Source: Rhodocyclales bacterium
GTDB lineage: Bacteria > Pseudomonadota > Gammaproteobacteria > Burkholderiales > Rhodocyclaceae
Assembly: GCA_016192435.1 (NCBI GenBank)
Contig: JACPUD010000057.1
Coordinates: forward strand, 1-64,000
DNA: 64,000 nucleotides
Direction of reading: 5' to 3'
The notes under the pieces are model-generated. The model saw only the letters and a list, made by a program, of their open reading frames with translations. It had not been told where the DNA came from and made no database searches. This document shows, one piece after another, positions 18,766 to 30,260 of this stretch (positions within the stretch are counted from its first letter, which is position 1; every line of letters begins with the position of its first letter). The translations under genes were made by a program, and so were the position numbers.

Positions 18766-19407
18766 TCAGCCGGCGCCGGGAACCAGTATCGGGAACAGGC
18801 CGCGCAAGCCCGTAGCCATCATTTCCACCGCCATCGCCGCAAGGATGAAGCCGCCGACGCGCTCGACCACATCCAGCGTCGCCTGGCGGATTCTCCGATG
18901 CGCCCGGGCCGCAATGCGAAAAGTCACCCAGCAGGAGATGCCGACGATGAATATCGGCAGGACGACGTGGATCAGATCGACATAGTCATGCCAGGCGCTG
19001 TTGCCCATGACATAACTGAATGCCGCCGGACCGGCCAGGAGCGGCACCGCCAACGGCACGATCGAGGCGCTGTGGACCTGCTGGCTGTCGGCCACCGGCG
19101 GCGAGCCCTTGAAGCTGGTTTCCTTGCCCAGCACCATGGCGATCGCCAGCAGCAGCACGATGACGCCGCCACCCACCTGCATTGCGCCCAGCGTGACGCC
19201 GAGCAGGCCCAGCAGCGGCATGCCGAGAAAAGTGGCGACCAGCAAGGCGACGGTGACGCTGATCGCGATGGTGCGCGCAAAGCGGGCTTTCCCGGCGGGA
19301 TCCAGACCGGCCGCCGCGGCGAGAAAGATCGGGATCATCGACACCGGTCCCACCAGGGCGAACAGCGCGACAGCTTTTTTCAGAGTGAGGGCGATGACGA
19401 CTAGCAT
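18766..19407 (-). CDS. MarC/NAAT family inner-membrane protein
   Basis: A 213-residue protein with six transmembrane helices and the MarC signatures [16 protein letters not shown] and [20 protein letters not shown] 19407 is chosen; an upstream TTG would add three residues. Family members are named multiple-antibiotic-resistance or neutral-amino-acid transporters, but their function is not settled. The gene is followed by the DUF3820 gene. Confidence 0.88.
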   Translation of the reverse strand: MLVVIALTLKKAVALFALVGPVSMIPIFLAAAAGLDPAGKARFARTIAISVTVALLVATFLGMPLLGLLGVTLGAMQVGGGVIVLLLAIAMVLGKETSFKGSPPVADSQQVHSASIVPLAVPLLAGPAAFSYVMGNSAWHDYVDLIHVVLPIFIVGISCWVTFRIAARAHRRIRQATLDVVERVGGFILAAMAVEMMATGLRGLFPILVPGAG

Positions 19408-19462
19408 GGCTGGCAAGCTTACCTCAAGGGCTCAGACAGCCATGGCGATCGCGGCCGCAAAT

Positions 19463-19497
19463 GAAAAAGGGTTTCCGGCGATTAACCGGAAACCCTT
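19463..19497 (-). terminator. Intrinsic terminator of tRNA-Pro
   Basis: A 12-bp perfect inverted repeat (AAGGGTTTCCGG and CCGGAAACCCTT, loop CGATTAA) lies nine bases past the tRNA 3' end. It is followed on the minus strand by TTTTTC. Confidence 0.88.
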
Positions 19498-19505
19498 GGT
19501 ATTAC

Positions 19506-19582
19506 TGGTCGGGGCGGCGGGATTCGAACTCGCGACCCCTTGCACCCCATGCAAGTGCGCTACCAGGCTGCGCCACGCCCCG
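19506..19582 (-). tRNA. tRNA-Pro (anticodon GGG)
   Basis: A 77-nt cloverleaf on the minus strand: acceptor CGGGGCG paired to CGCCCCG, discriminator A, encoded CCA. The anticodon stem is CTTGC/GCAAG with loop ATGGGGT, giving GGG, and the T loop is GTTCGAATC. It lies downstream of the merR-like gene, a common betaproteobacterial position. Confidence 0.96.
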
Positions 19583-19619
19583 ACTGCACGAATTATAACA
19601 AAGGAAATGCGCGGCGGCG

Positions 19620-19991
19620 TCAGGCGGCGCGCAGGAATTCGATGATGGCTGCGAGTTCGGCGCGCAACGGCGCCGGCGACGCATTGCCCTGCGCCTCGGC
19701 GGCGTCCTGCGGCTTGCCCGGGGCATCTTCCAGACGATTGCGTGCGCCGCTGATGGTGAAGCCTTCCTGATACAGCAGTTCGCGGATGCGCCGCACCAGC
19801 AGGACTTCGTGGTGCTGGTAGTAGCGGCGGTTGCCGCGCCGCTTGACGGGACGCAGTTGGGTGAACTCCTGCTCCCAATAGCGCAGGACGTGCGGCTTGA
19901 CGCCGCAAAGTTCGCTCACTTCACCGATGGTGAAGTAGCGCTTGGCCGGTATCGGCGGCAGTTCGTCCCGGCTATTGCTGGGCGTTGCCAC
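19620..19991 (-). CDS. MerR-family transcriptional regulator downstream of ihfA
   Basis: A 123-residue DNA-binding protein with the MerR winged-helix: [26 protein letters not shown], then [20 protein letters not shown]. There is no effector domain beyond a short helix, as in the small MerR proteins always found next to ihfA. No ATG is available; GTG 19991 (preceded by GAGG at nine bases) fits and overlaps the end of ihfA by 20 bases. The regulated genes are unknown. Confidence 0.9.
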   Translation of the reverse strand: MATPSNSRDELPPIPAKRYFTIGEVSELCGVKPHVLRYWEQEFTQLRPVKRRGNRRYYQHHEVLLVRRIRELLYQEGFTISGARNRLEDAPGKPQDAAEAQGNASPAPLRAELAAIIEFLRAA

Positions 19992-20277
19992 GCGGGAATG
20001 CCTCGACCGCCGCCTTGAGTTTCTGGCTGGCGTGGAAGGTGACGACGCGACGCGCCGTGATCGGGATTTCCTCGCCGGTCTTGGGATTGCGCCCAGGCCG
20101 TTGCGGCTTTTCGCGCAACTGGAAATTGCCAAAGCCGGAAAGCTTGACGCTGTCGCCCTTCTCGAGCGCCAGACGCACCTCGTCGAAAAAGGCTTCGACC
20201 ATGTCCTTGGCTTCGCGCTTGTTGAGGCCAACTTTCTCGAACAACAGGTCGGCGAGTTCCGCCTTGGTCAATGTCAT
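19972..20277 (-). CDS. ihfA: Integration host factor subunit alpha
   Basis: The 101-residue DNABII protein carries the family signature [22 protein letters not shown] with the DNA-intercalating proline in the beta-arm and the N-terminal [22 protein letters not shown]. IhfA pairs with IhfB to bend DNA sharply in replication, recombination and regulation. The gene directly follows pheT, as in most proteobacteria. Confidence 0.96.
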   Translation of the reverse strand: MTLTKAELADLLFEKVGLNKREAKDMVEAFFDEVRLALEKGDSVKLSGFGNFQLREKPQRPGRNPKTGEEIPITARRVVTFHASQKLKAAVEAFPRGNAQQ

Positions 20278-20294
20278 ATAAGCTCCGACTGCGT

Positions 20295-22685
20295 TTATCC
20301 ACGCAAGGACGTATGGAATTCCCGGCTGGCGACTGCCAGCAGATCGGCGATTACCGCCTCCACTTCCGCATCCTCGAGAGTACGTTGAGTATCTTGCATA
20401 ACTATACGAAAGGCAAGGCTCTTTTCGTTTTCGGCCAGGCCCTTACCCTGATATACGTCGAACAGGGCGACATCGCGCACGATGGCGGGCGCCGCGGCGC
20501 GCAGGGCGGCCAGCAAGGGCGCCAGGGCCTGGCCATGCGGCACCACCAGGGCCAGATCCCGGATCACCGCGGGGAAACGGGAAACTTCCTCATAGCGGGA
20601 GAAGGGTGTCGCCAGCAGGGCGGCCAAATCGAGTTCGAACACCACCGGGGCGGTGCCCAGTTCGTACTTCTGCACCCAGCGCGGATGCAGTTCGCCAAGT
20701 ATGCCCACCGGCTGGCCATCGAGAATGATCGTGGCACAGCGGCCCGGATGCAGCGCCGGATGCGCGGCCTTGACGCATTCGAGGCGACGCGGTACGAAGA
20801 GCGCTTCGACGTCGGCCTTGACGTCGTAGAAATCCACCCGGCTGGCGGGCTCACCCCATTGCTCGGGCAGCGCCGAACCGGCGGCAAGCCCGGCCAGGCG
20901 CAGCGGCTGATCGAATCCTGCGACCGGACCGGTGCCGGCGTCGCGCATAAAGCAGCGCCCCAGCTCGAAAATACGTACCCGCTCCGTCTGCCGCTTGCGG
21001 TTGGCGACCAGGGCTCCGACCAGGCCGCCGATCAGCGTCGTGCGCATCACACCCATCTGGCTGGCGATCGGATTGGCCAGCACGATCGGCTTGGCGCCCA
21101 AGGCCCGGGCGGCGGAAAAGTCGGCTTCCCAAGCGGCATCGACGAAGCTGTAGGTCACCACCTCGTGATAATCGCGTTCGGCCACCAGACGGCGCAGGCT
21201 CATGGCCGTGCGGCTGTGCTCCGTGGCCGGCATCATGGCCATCTGCGCCACCGGCGGCGGGGACGGGATGTTGTCGTAGCCGTGGATGCGCGCGATCTCC
21301 TCGATCAGGTCTTCCTCGATTTCGATGTCGAAACGGAAGGATGGCGGCGTGACCAGGAAATCCTCGTCCTGCCGCTCGACGCCGAGACCAAGGCCCTTGA
21401 GTATGCTTTCGATGCGCTCCGCACCGAGTCGAATGCCGATCACCTTCGCCGCACGCGCCGTGCGCAAGCGCACCGGGCGGCGCTGCGGCAGGTGCGCGGC
21501 CGACACGGCCTCGACCACCGGACCGGGCTGGCCGCCGCAGGTATCGACGATCAGTTGCGTCGCGCGTTCGATGGCCTTGCGCTGCAACTCGAAATCGACG
21601 CCGCGCTCATAGCGGTGCGAGGCGTCCGAACTGAAGCCCAGCGCGCGGGCCTTGCCGGCAATGGCGACGGGCGGGAAGAAGGCGCTTTCGAGGAACAGGT
21701 CGCGGGTGGAATCGCCGATGCCCGAATGCTCGCCGCCCATGACGCCGGCCAGCGCCAGCGGCTTCTGGTCATCGGCGATCAGTGCGGTATCGGCCGATGG
21801 CGTCACGGTCTGCTCGTTCAGCAGCAGCAGTTGCTCGCCGGGATTGGGCAGGCGCACGTGGATCGCGCCGGACAGCTCGGCATCGTCGAAGGCATGCAGC
21901 GGCTGGCCGAGTTCGAGCATCACGTAGTTGGTGACGTCGACCAGGAAGGAAATCGAGCGGATGCCACTGCGCTCGATGCGCCGCTTCATCCAATCCGGCG
22001 TGACAGCCTTGGCATCGACGCCGCGAATGATGCGGCCGCAGTAGCGCGGGCACGAAGCGGGGGCATCGAGCACCACCTGGCGCGTATCGGCAAGGCTTGC
22101 TGCGACCGGCTCGACCGCGGGCGCCAGCAGCGGCGCGCCGGTCAGGGCCGAGAGCTCGCGCGCTATGCCGAGCAGCGACAGGCAGTCGGCGCGGTTCGGC
22201 GTCAGCTTGAGCGTGATCAGTTGATCGTCGAGATCGAAATGGCGGCGGATGTCCTCGCCCACCGGCGCATCGGCGGCCAGCGCCAGCAGGCCGCCGTGAT
22301 CCTCGGACAGGCCGAGTTCGCGCGCCGAGCAGAGCATGCCGAAACTCTCGATGCCGCGCACCTTGGCGCGCTTGATTTCGATACCCGGCAGCCTGGCGCC
22401 GACGCGCGCGCACGGCACCTTCATGCCGGCGGCGACATTCGGCGCGCCACAGACGATCTGCAGCGGACTGGATTCGCCGACATCGACGGCGCAGAGCTTG
22501 AGCTTGTCGGCATCGGGGTGCTTGTCGACGCTCAGCACCTCGGCCACGACGACACCCGAAAAGTCGGCGCCGGCGCTACGGCGTTCCTCGACTTCGAGGC
22601 CGGCCATGGTCAACAGATGGCACAGTTCGTCGGTCGAGAGCGCGGGATTGCAGAGGCTGCGCAGCCAGGATTCGGAGAATTGCAT
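20295..22685 (-). CDS. pheT: Phenylalanine-tRNA ligase beta subunit
   Basis: The 796-residue subunit has the tRNA-binding EMAP-like domain (about 40-150, with [18 protein letters not shown]), the B3/B4 editing domain, and a B5 domain. The catalytic-like core is [17 protein letters not shown], and the C-terminal FDX-ACB anticodon-binding domain ends [15 protein letters not shown]. With PheS it forms the alpha2-beta2 synthetase charging tRNA-Phe. One base separates it from pheS. Confidence 0.97.
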   Translation of the reverse strand: MQFSESWLRSLCNPALSTDELCHLLTMAGLEVEERRSAGADFSGVVVAEVLSVDKHPDADKLKLCAVDVGESSPLQIVCGAPNVAAGMKVPCARVGARLPGIEIKRAKVRGIESFGMLCSARELGLSEDHGGLLALAADAPVGEDIRRHFDLDDQLITLKLTPNRADCLSLLGIARELSALTGAPLLAPAVEPVAASLADTRQVVLDAPASCPRYCGRIIRGVDAKAVTPDWMKRRIERSGIRSISFLVDVTNYVMLELGQPLHAFDDAELSGAIHVRLPNPGEQLLLLNEQTVTPSADTALIADDQKPLALAGVMGGEHSGIGDSTRDLFLESAFFPPVAIAGKARALGFSSDASHRYERGVDFELQRKAIERATQLIVDTCGGQPGPVVEAVSAAHLPQRRPVRLRTARAAKVIGIRLGAERIESILKGLGLGVERQDEDFLVTPPSFRFDIEIEEDLIEEIARIHGYDNIPSPPPVAQMAMMPATEHSRTAMSLRRLVAERDYHEVVTYSFVDAAWEADFSAARALGAKPIVLANPIASQMGVMRTTLIGGLVGALVANRKRQTERVRIFELGRCFMRDAGTGPVAGFDQPLRLAGLAAGSALPEQWGEPASRVDFYDVKADVEALFVPRRLECVKAAHPALHPGRCATIILDGQPVGILGELHPRWVQKYELGTAPVVFELDLAALLATPFSRYEEVSRFPAVIRDLALVVPHGQALAPLLAALRAAAPAIVRDVALFDVYQGKGLAENEKSLAFRIVMQDTQRTLEDAEVEAVIADLLAVASREFHTSLRG

Positions 22686-22686
22686 A

Positions 22687-23736
<1,050 letters not shown>

Positions 23737-23756
23737 TCAGAACAAATAGGCACAAG

Positions 23757-23792
23757 AAAAAAAGGAGGCCCCCAACAGCCCTGGGCCTCCTT
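23757..23792 (-). terminator. Terminator or attenuator between rplT and pheST
   Basis: On the minus strand AAGGAGGCCC pairs with GGGCCTCCTT around an 11-base loop, followed by seven T. It starts 18 bases after the rplT stop and ends 23 bases before the pheS start. In E. coli pheST is controlled by attenuation at the same place, so partial read-through is likely here; no Phe-rich leader peptide is visible. Confidence 0.8.
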
Positions 23793-23810
23793 CTCCGGGT
23801 GTGGCGCGAC

Positions 23811-24170
23811 TCAGGCCGTCAGCTGGGCCTTGGCCTTTTCGGCCAGGGCGGCAAATGCCGGCTTGTCGAACACCGCGAGGTCGGACAGCACCTTGCGATC
23901 GACCTCGATCGAAGCCTTCTTCAGGCCGTTCATGAAGGTGCTGTACTTCATGCCCAGTTCGCGGGCCGCCGCATTGATACGGGCGATCCACAGCACGCGG
24001 AACTGCCGCTTCCGCTGACGACGGTCGCGGTAGGCATATTGCCCGGCCTTCATCACCGCCTCTTTGGCGATGCGATAGACCTTGCTGCGCCGGCCGCGGT
24101 AACCCTTGGCCAGGTCGAGAACCTTCTTGTGGCGCGCGCGCGCCGTTACACCACGTTTGACTCTTGGCAT
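23811..24170 (-). CDS. rplT: 50S ribosomal protein L20
   Basis: The 119-residue basic protein begins [20 protein letters not shown] and contains [14 protein letters not shown] and [15 protein letters not shown], all diagnostic of bL20. L20 is needed for early 50S assembly and in enterobacteria represses its own operon at the rpmI start. It follows rpmI by 11 bases. Confidence 0.98.
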   Translation of the reverse strand: MPRVKRGVTARARHKKVLDLAKGYRGRRSKVYRIAKEAVMKAGQYAYRDRRQRKRQFRVLWIARINAAARELGMKYSTFMNGLKKASIEVDRKVLSDLAVFDKPAFAALAEKAKAQLTA

Positions 24171-24181
24171 GGTGTATCTCC

Positions 24182-24379
24182 TTAACCGTTGGGCAGCATG
24201 GCGCGAACCGACTTGACGTCGGAGGCATGCACGGTGTGCACACCGCGCAACTGGCGCTTGCTCTTGGTGGTTTTCTTGGTCAGGATGTGGCGCTTGAACG
24301 CACTCCCGCGCTTGATGCCGCCGGAAGCGCGCACGACAAAGCGCTTCTTGGCACCGCTCTTGGTCTTCATCTTCGGCAT
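24182..24379 (-). CDS. rpmI: 50S ribosomal protein L35
   Basis: The 65-residue protein begins [20 protein letters not shown] and has the bL35 core [20 protein letters not shown]. It lies between infC and rplT in the standard order. A 12-bp hairpin occupies the infC-rpmI gap and may take part in L20-mediated control. Confidence 0.98.
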   Translation of the reverse strand: MPKMKTKSGAKKRFVVRASGGIKRGSAFKRHILTKKTTKSKRQLRGVHTVHASDVKSVRAMLPNG

Positions 24380-24453
24380 CGAAGATCTCCCTATTACATG
24401 GCTGCCAGGTGTTTCCCGCCTCGGGAATGCTTGGTGACCTGCAACCACTTCTT

Positions 24454-24480
24454 GTTTCCGCATGCATAGCATGCGGAACA
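24454..24480 (-). promoter_or_regulatory. Stable hairpin in the infC-rpmI gap (possible L20 operator)
   Basis: TGTTTCCGCATGC and GCATGCGGAACA form a near-perfect 12-bp stem around a three-base loop, 75 bases before the rpmI start. No T-run follows, so it is not a normal terminator. In E. coli, L20 binds an RNA structure in this gap to repress rpmI-rplT. Equivalence here is an inference from position. Confidence 0.4.
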
Positions 24481-24493
24481 AATTCTTAATAAC

Positions 24494-25021
24494 TCAATGC
24501 GGCTTTTTCTTGGAAGCTGCCAGCACCATGATGAGCTGGCGCCCTTCCATTTTCGGCCACTGCTCCACCATCGCCTGCTGCTCCAGGTCCAGCTTGATTC
24601 GCTCCAGCATGCGCATGCCGATTTCCTGGTGCGCCATTTCACGTCCGCGGAAACGCAAGGTGATTTTCGCCTTGTCGCCTTCGCTCAGAAACTTGATCAC
24701 ATTGCGCAGCTTGATCTGGTAATCGTTCTCGTCGGTACCGGGGCGGAACTTGACTTCCTTTACCACCACCTGCTTCTGCTTCAGCTTGGCCTCGTGCTGA
24801 CGCTTGGCTTCCTGGTATTTGAACTTGCCGATGTCCATGATCTTGCAGACGGGCGGCACTGCAGTGGGAGCGATTTCCACCAGATCCACGCCGGCCTCTT
24901 CGGCCAGCGCCAGCGCCTGACGAATCGGGACGATGCCCAGTTGCTCTCCATCTTCCCCGACCAGACGAACCTCGGGGGTGGTGATCTCTTCGTTGAGACG
25001 CTGCGATTTATCCTGAGCGAT
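24494..25021 (-). CDS. infC: Translation initiation factor IF-3
   Basis: The 175-residue factor reads [20 protein letters not shown] at the start and has [34 protein letters not shown] and a C-terminal [17 protein letters not shown]. No ATG, GTG or TTG is available before the conserved N-terminus. The start must be ATC at 25021, nine bases after GGAG. A non-canonical AUU/AUC start is the known device by which IF3 limits its own synthesis. The gene follows thrS. Confidence 0.95.
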   Translation of the reverse strand: MAQDKSQRLNEEITTPEVRLVGEDGEQLGIVPIRQALALAEEAGVDLVEIAPTAVPPVCKIMDIGKFKYQEAKRQHEAKLKQKQVVVKEVKFRPGTDENDYQIKLRNVIKFLSEGDKAKITLRFRGREMAHQEIGMRMLERIKLDLEQQAMVEQWPKMEGRQLIMVLAASKKKPH

Positions 25022-25049
25022 GGTTCAAATCTCCAAAAAATTCAAAAAA

Positions 25050-26966
25050 TCAGACCGTTGCGCCTCTGCTGCACTGTTCATGCAACAGACGCTCGATCAA
25101 GGCCTGGGGGGACATCTGCCCGAGATCCTGATTGCCGCGGGCACGTAAAGCAACCAACCCTGCAGCCTTTTCCTTGTCGCCGACGACAACGATGTAAGGC
25201 CGCTTCAACAAGCTATGTTCGCGGATTTTATAGTTTATTTTCTCTCCGCGCAAATCGCTGTCGACCCGCAGGCCGGCGTCGCGCAGCATTTTTGCCACAT
25301 TTTCCGCGTAATCCGTCTGCGCTTCGGAGATATTCGTGACCACCACCTGCACCGGCGCCAACCAGAGCGGGAGGGCGCCGGCGTGGTTTTCGATCAGGAT
25401 GCCGATGAAACGCTCCAGCGAACCGAGGATCGCGCGGTGCAGCATGACCGGCGTATGGCGACTGTTGTCCTCGCCGACATATTCTGCACCGAGACGCCCC
25501 GGCATCGAGAAATCGACCTGCACGGTGCCGCATTGCCAGGAGCGGCCAATGGCGTCCTTGATGTGGAATTCGATCTTGGGACCGTAAAAAGCCCCTTCGC
25601 CGGGAAGTTCGTCCCATGCCAGGTTGCTGGCGGTGAGCGCTGCGCGCAAGGCGTTTTCGGCCTTGTCCCAGAGATGATCCTCACCCACCCGGCTAGCGGG
25701 GCGCAGGGCCAGCTTGACGGCCACGTCGTGAAAGCCGAAGTCGGCATAAACCTTGCGCAACAGGTCGTTGAAGGCCGTGACTTCGGACTGGATCTGGTCT
25801 TCGGTGCAAAAAATATGTCCATCGTCCTGGGTAAAGGCGCGCACGCGCATCACACCGTGCAGCGCGCCCGACGGCTCGTTGCGATGGCAGGAACCGAATT
25901 CGCCATAACGCAGCGGCAGTTCGCGGTAGGAGCGCACGTCGGTATTGAATATCTGCACATGGCCCGGGCAGTTCATCGGCTTCACCGCGTAATCGCGGTT
26001 TTCCGACTCGGTGGTGAACATGTTGTGCTTGAAATGCTCCCAGTGGCCGGAGCGCTCCCACAGGCTGCGATCGAGGATCTGCGGGCAGCGGACTTCCTTG
26101 TAGCCGTTGTCGCGATAGACGCGGCGCATGTATTGTTCGACCTCCTGCCACACGGCCCAGCCGTGCGGATGCCAGAACACCATGCCGGGCGCTTCCTCCT
26201 GCAGGTGGAACAGGTCGAGTTGGCGGCCGAGCTTGCGGTGATCGCGTTTCTCGGCTTCCTCCAGCATGTGCAGGTAGGCGTCGAGTTCGTCCTTCCTGGC
26301 CCAGGCCGTGCCATAGATGCGCTGCAACTGCTCGTTGTTCTGGTCGCCGCGCCAATATGCGCCGGCCACCTTCATCAGCTTGAATACCTTAAGTCTACCG
26401 GTGGACGGCACGTGCGGACCGCGGCAAAGATCGATGAAGTCGCCCTCGCGATACAAGGACACGTCTTCGCCCTGCGGAATCGCCGCGATCAGTTCCGCCT
26501 TGTAGTGCTCGCCGATCGACTTGAAGAATTCCACCGCCTTGTCGCGCGCCCAGACTTCGCGCGTGACCGGAAAATCCTTCTTCGCCAGTTCCGCCATGCG
26601 TTTTTCGATGGCTTCCAGGTCTTCCGGCGTGAACGGGCGCTTGTAGGCGAAGTCGTAGTAGAAGCCGTTTTCGATGACCGGACCGATGGTCACCTGGGCT
26701 TCGGGAAACAATTCCTTGACCGCGTAGGCCAGCAGATGCGAGGTCGAATGGCGAATGATGTCTACGCCGTCGGCATCCTTATCGGTGACGATCGCCAGTT
26801 GGGCATCGCGCTCGATCAGAAAGGAGGTATCGACCAGCGCGCCATCGACGCGCCCGGCCAGCGCCGCCTTGGCCAGGCCGGCGCCGATCGAGGCGGCGAC
26901 GGCGGCCACCGTCAGTGCTTGCGGGTATTCGCGTTTCGATCCATCAGTCAGGGTGATCACCGGCAT
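25050..26966 (-). CDS. thrS: Threonine-tRNA ligase
   Basis: The 638-residue class II synthetase has a TGS domain (residues 1-60) and an editing domain with [10 protein letters not shown] and a second His-Cys pair (CRGPHV). The catalytic core has zinc ligands in [21 protein letters not shown] and [10 protein letters not shown], and the C-terminal anticodon-binding domain follows. ATG 26966 gives the normal [10 protein letters not shown] start. It is the first gene of the thrS-infC-rpmI-rplT-pheST-ihfA operon; the 148-bp leader up to the next divergent gene shows no obvious operator-like tRNA mimic to me. Confidence 0.97.
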   Translation of the reverse strand: MPVITLTDGSKREYPQALTVAAVAASIGAGLAKAALAGRVDGALVDTSFLIERDAQLAIVTDKDADGVDIIRHSTSHLLAYAVKELFPEAQVTIGPVIENGFYYDFAYKRPFTPEDLEAIEKRMAELAKKDFPVTREVWARDKAVEFFKSIGEHYKAELIAAIPQGEDVSLYREGDFIDLCRGPHVPSTGRLKVFKLMKVAGAYWRGDQNNEQLQRIYGTAWARKDELDAYLHMLEEAEKRDHRKLGRQLDLFHLQEEAPGMVFWHPHGWAVWQEVEQYMRRVYRDNGYKEVRCPQILDRSLWERSGHWEHFKHNMFTTESENRDYAVKPMNCPGHVQIFNTDVRSYRELPLRYGEFGSCHRNEPSGALHGVMRVRAFTQDDGHIFCTEDQIQSEVTAFNDLLRKVYADFGFHDVAVKLALRPASRVGEDHLWDKAENALRAALTASNLAWDELPGEGAFYGPKIEFHIKDAIGRSWQCGTVQVDFSMPGRLGAEYVGEDNSRHTPVMLHRAILGSLERFIGILIENHAGALPLWLAPVQVVVTNISEAQTDYAENVAKMLRDAGLRVDSDLRGEKINYKIREHSLLKRPYIVVVGDKEKAAGLVALRARGNQDLGQMSPQALIERLLHEQCSRGATV

Positions 26967-27114
26967 AGTCGCAACTCCAGAAAAGCAACAGGGCGCACGG
27001 TTCACGCGAAAATCACGCGGTGCGCCCTACTTTCGATTTCGCGAAATTTTATCACAGCGCCCGCCGGCCTTACGGCATCATTCCGCTCTCGCCACCGGCC
27101 CAGGGAGCCAAGCT

Positions 27115-27540
27115 ATGGATATCGACGGATTCATGCAGAACTACCAGCGCGCCTGGGAAACCAGCGACGAAAACCTGCTGGCATCGCTGTTCACAGCCGA
27201 CGCTTGCTACCGCAATACGCCTTTCGCCGTGCAGCAGGGTCATGAGGCGATCAAGCAGTACTGGCAGCGCACCAAGCTGCAGACCGACATCCGGCTCACC
27301 TACGAGGTGCTGCAGCGCCACGCCACGGGCGGCATCGCGCACTGGCACACCACCTACCAGGTGACCTCGGAAGACATGTTCAAGATGTGGGCGGCCTCGA
27401 CCGGCACCAACATGCTGGCGCGCCAGCCCGGCGATCCGCTACCGCGCCTGGCGCTGGACGGCATCGCCTGCGTCGAGTTCGACCAGGGCGGCTTGTGCCG
27501 CGAATTGCGCCTCTGGTGGCATAGCCGGATCGACGACTGA
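27115..27540 (+). CDS. NTF2-like (SnoaL-type) family protein
   Basis: A 141-residue single-domain protein with the cone-shaped NTF2 fold pattern: helix FMQNYQRAWETSDENLLASLF, DACYRNTPF, then beta strands with GIAHWHTTYQV and a C-terminal RLWWHSRID. Such proteins are small enzymes or ligand binders. The identity of the ligand is not visible. It stands alone, divergent from thrS and convergent with the GGDEF/EAL gene. Confidence 0.75.
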   Translation: MDIDGFMQNYQRAWETSDENLLASLFTADACYRNTPFAVQQGHEAIKQYWQRTKLQTDIRLTYEVLQRHATGGIAHWHTTYQVTSEDMFKMWAASTGTNMLARQPGDPLPRLALDGIACVEFDQGGLCRELRLWWHSRIDD

Positions 27541-27583
27541 TGTCGTCGCCGCCCGGGCGCAGCGTCCGGGCCGGCAGATGCGC

Positions 27584-30184
27584 TCAGGGCTCCGCCGCTG
27601 CGGCCGTTTCCGGTGCCTGGCGGCCTCGCATCGCTGCCGCCATCGAAATGTTCGGCCGATGGATGTAGAAGCCCTGCGCCAGATCGATGCATTGCGCCAC
27701 GACCTGATCGAGCACGGCCTGGTCTTCGACATACTCGGCCACGGTGCGGATACCCAGGTCCTTGCTCAGCGTAACGATGCTGCGCACCAGCGCCCTGTCC
27801 TTCTCGCTGCTCTTCATGCCGAGGATGAAGTCGCCTTCGATCTTGAGGAAATCGATCGGGAAACGCTTGACATAATGAAACGACGAAAAACCGGAACCGA
27901 AATCGTCGATCGCCAGCTTGAAACCTTCGCTGCGCAGGGTACCGATGAAGCGTTCGAGCAATGCCATGTTCTTGATCGTCTCGCGTTCCGTGATCTCGAA
28001 CACCAGGCGCGTCGGATCGATCCTGAACTGGCTTGCAATGCGCCGGGTTTCCTGCACGAAATCATTCAGCACCAGCGCCCGCGGTGACATGTTGATGAAC
28101 AGGTAGCCGCCGTAGCCGGTGGTTTCCACCGCCTCCAGGGTTTTCTCCAGTTGGATGAAATCCAGCTTGTGCATCACGCCCATCTTTTCCGCGATGGCGA
28201 CATATTCGTCGGCGATGATGTAGCGCCCGTCCTCCATGCGTATCCGCGACAGCACCTCGATTGCCTCGACCTCGCCGCTGACGACATTGACGATCGGCTG
28301 GAAGAAGGGCACCACGCTGCGCTTCTCGACCGCGTTCAGGATCAGCATGCTCTTCTCGCCGAGGGTGCGGAATACGTCGATCACGTCCTGGGCATCGGGC
28401 ACCACCACGCGATTCTTGCCCTCGGCCTTGGCCCGATACATCATGTTGTCGGCAAACAGGAAGAGATCCTTCATCGCCACGGCATGGTCGGGATAGGTGG
28501 CCATGCCGATCGACACCGAGCCGGTGACGACGGCGCCGTCGGGCACGCCCATGGTCACCCCGCCCACCGCTTCGATGATCCGCCGCGCCACCACCGTGGC
28601 GGCCTCCAGGTCGGTTTCCGGCAGGATCGCGACGAATTCGTCGCCACCGTAGCGCGACAGCAGGTCGTCATCGCGGATCGCCGACTTGATGCCGCCGACC
28701 AGCAACTGCAGCAGCTTGTCGCCGACCCCGTGGCCGTAGGAATCGTTGATCGACTTGAAGTTGTCGGCATCGATCACCAGCAGCGTGAACTTCTTGCCGT
28801 GCCGCGAGGAGCGGATCACCTCGTTATCGATCAGCTCCCAGAACACCCGCTGGTTATAGAGATTGGTCAGCGGATCGCGCGTGGCGTAGTACTCGAGATC
28901 CTTGGTGTATTTGTCGATGGCCTTGACCGAGCCGACGACGTTGAGCAGGGTGGCGAGAATGCTCTGCACCACCAGCAGGCGCATCGGGTCGGTTTCGTCC
29001 TGCGGTTGCATGCCGATGCCGACGATGCCGCCGATTTTCGGCGCATCGACCAGCAGCGACTTGATCTGCACGTCGATGTCCGCCGCCGTGAGTTCCGGCG
29101 TCATGGTGCCGACGTCGGCAATGGTGTGTTTGACGCGGATCGAATAGCCGGTCTCGAAATACTCGGTACGCTGCAGGATCTGGTACAGGCAGTTTTCGAA
29201 CACCCGCTTGGTTGCGTCGGACGGACGCCGGCGCCAGAAGATCTCCAGGTCATAGGCCTCGTCGCCGATCTTGAACACCGAGAACATCAGGTAGGCCGGC
29301 ATCACGGCATCGATGTCGAGGATCAGGCGGCTGACATACTCGCGCCAGTCCTTGATGACTTCCGTGGTGAGTATGAATTTTTCGAGCAGGCGAATCTCGA
29401 ATTCGAGCATGTCCTTGTCCACCGCAATCGCCCGGATGCGCTCGGTCAATTGCCTGACTTCGCTGGCCACCGCGTTGAATTCGGAAAAGCCCAGATCGAT
29501 CTGCCTGGCCTCCAGCGCGCGCAGGTCGGAGATCCGGTTGACCGCCCGGATGTCGCCGGCCAGGGTGTCAATCGATTTTTCCAGGCGGCGCCGTATGTAC
29601 AGCACCATGATCAGGGTCACCACCAGCACCACCGGGATGATGGGAGCGAAGGCATAGGTGAAGCGCGTCTGGTGCGATTCGATGGCAGGCGCCACGTTCT
29701 GTCGCACGTCGATCACGCCCAGCACATCGCCGACCGCCGCATTGACATGGCACTTGAGGCAGACTTCCTGGGCCTGCAGGGGATAAACGACGCGAATGAT
29801 GTCGCCCATGTCGACGCGCTGACGATTGCCCTCTCTCAGCGCACGCTCGATTGCGGCATCGGGAGTCTTCTGCGCAATCTCGCCGAACAGGGCGCTGACC
29901 TTGGGTCCGCGATAGATGTCGATCTGGCGCTCGCTGCGGTCCACGGATTTTTGTATCGCCCCGAGGAAACCTTCCAATTGCCGGCGGTTCCAGCCCGTGC
30001 TCATCAGTTCGAACATCGCGTTGAAGGTCAGCTCGGCAAAAGCGGTGGCGTCCTGCACGGCATCATCGCGCACCGAGCGATCGTAAATTCCGCGCACCAC
30101 GAACAAGGTGGTAGCGAAGATCGCGACCGCGAATACCGCGCCGGCGGCAAGCAGCAGTCCCTTGATGCTGCGCACGGGATTCAT
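27584..30184 (-). CDS. c-di-GMP enzyme: haem-type periplasmic sensor, GGDEF and EAL domains
   Basis: The 866-residue membrane protein has a first helix (about 8-31), a periplasmic domain with a c-type haem motif CLKCH at residues 142-146 (DUF3365/Tll0287-like layout), and a second helix near 178-198. A GAF-like region follows, then GGDEF with intact YGGDEF and an EAL domain. The EAL signature reads EVL, but the other catalytic motifs are present (FINMSPRAL, EITERE, IDDFGSGFSS, FLKIEGDF). It probably makes or degrades c-di-GMP in response to redox state or a gas. GTG 30196 is an alternative start. Confidence 0.85.
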   Translation of the reverse strand: MNPVRSIKGLLLAAGAVFAVAIFATTLFVVRGIYDRSVRDDAVQDATAFAELTFNAMFELMSTGWNRRQLEGFLGAIQKSVDRSERQIDIYRGPKVSALFGEIAQKTPDAAIERALREGNRQRVDMGDIIRVVYPLQAQEVCLKCHVNAAVGDVLGVIDVRQNVAPAIESHQTRFTYAFAPIIPVVLVVTLIMVLYIRRRLEKSIDTLAGDIRAVNRISDLRALEARQIDLGFSEFNAVASEVRQLTERIRAIAVDKDMLEFEIRLLEKFILTTEVIKDWREYVSRLILDIDAVMPAYLMFSVFKIGDEAYDLEIFWRRRPSDATKRVFENCLYQILQRTEYFETGYSIRVKHTIADVGTMTPELTAADIDVQIKSLLVDAPKIGGIVGIGMQPQDETDPMRLLVVQSILATLLNVVGSVKAIDKYTKDLEYYATRDPLTNLYNQRVFWELIDNEVIRSSRHGKKFTLLVIDADNFKSINDSYGHGVGDKLLQLLVGGIKSAIRDDDLLSRYGGDEFVAILPETDLEAATVVARRIIEAVGGVTMGVPDGAVVTGSVSIGMATYPDHAVAMKDLFLFADNMMYRAKAEGKNRVVVPDAQDVIDVFRTLGEKSMLILNAVEKRSVVPFFQPIVNVVSGEVEAIEVLSRIRMEDGRYIIADEYVAIAEKMGVMHKLDFIQLEKTLEAVETTGYGGYLFINMSPRALVLNDFVQETRRIASQFRIDPTRLVFEITERETIKNMALLERFIGTLRSEGFKLAIDDFGSGFSSFHYVKRFPIDFLKIEGDFILGMKSSEKDRALVRSIVTLSKDLGIRTVAEYVEDQAVLDQVVAQCIDLAQGFYIHRPNISMAAAMRGRQAPETAAAAEP

Positions 30185-30260
30185 GTACGCCGGCACCGCG
30201 CGCAGATGGCCGGCGCCGCCGCCTCAAACACATTCCATGCGGCGCCAGGTTGCGATGCGA

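Noticed and set aside
25215-27245. Long open frame antisense to thrS
   Set aside because: A shadow of the GC-rich thrS codons; no recognisable protein.
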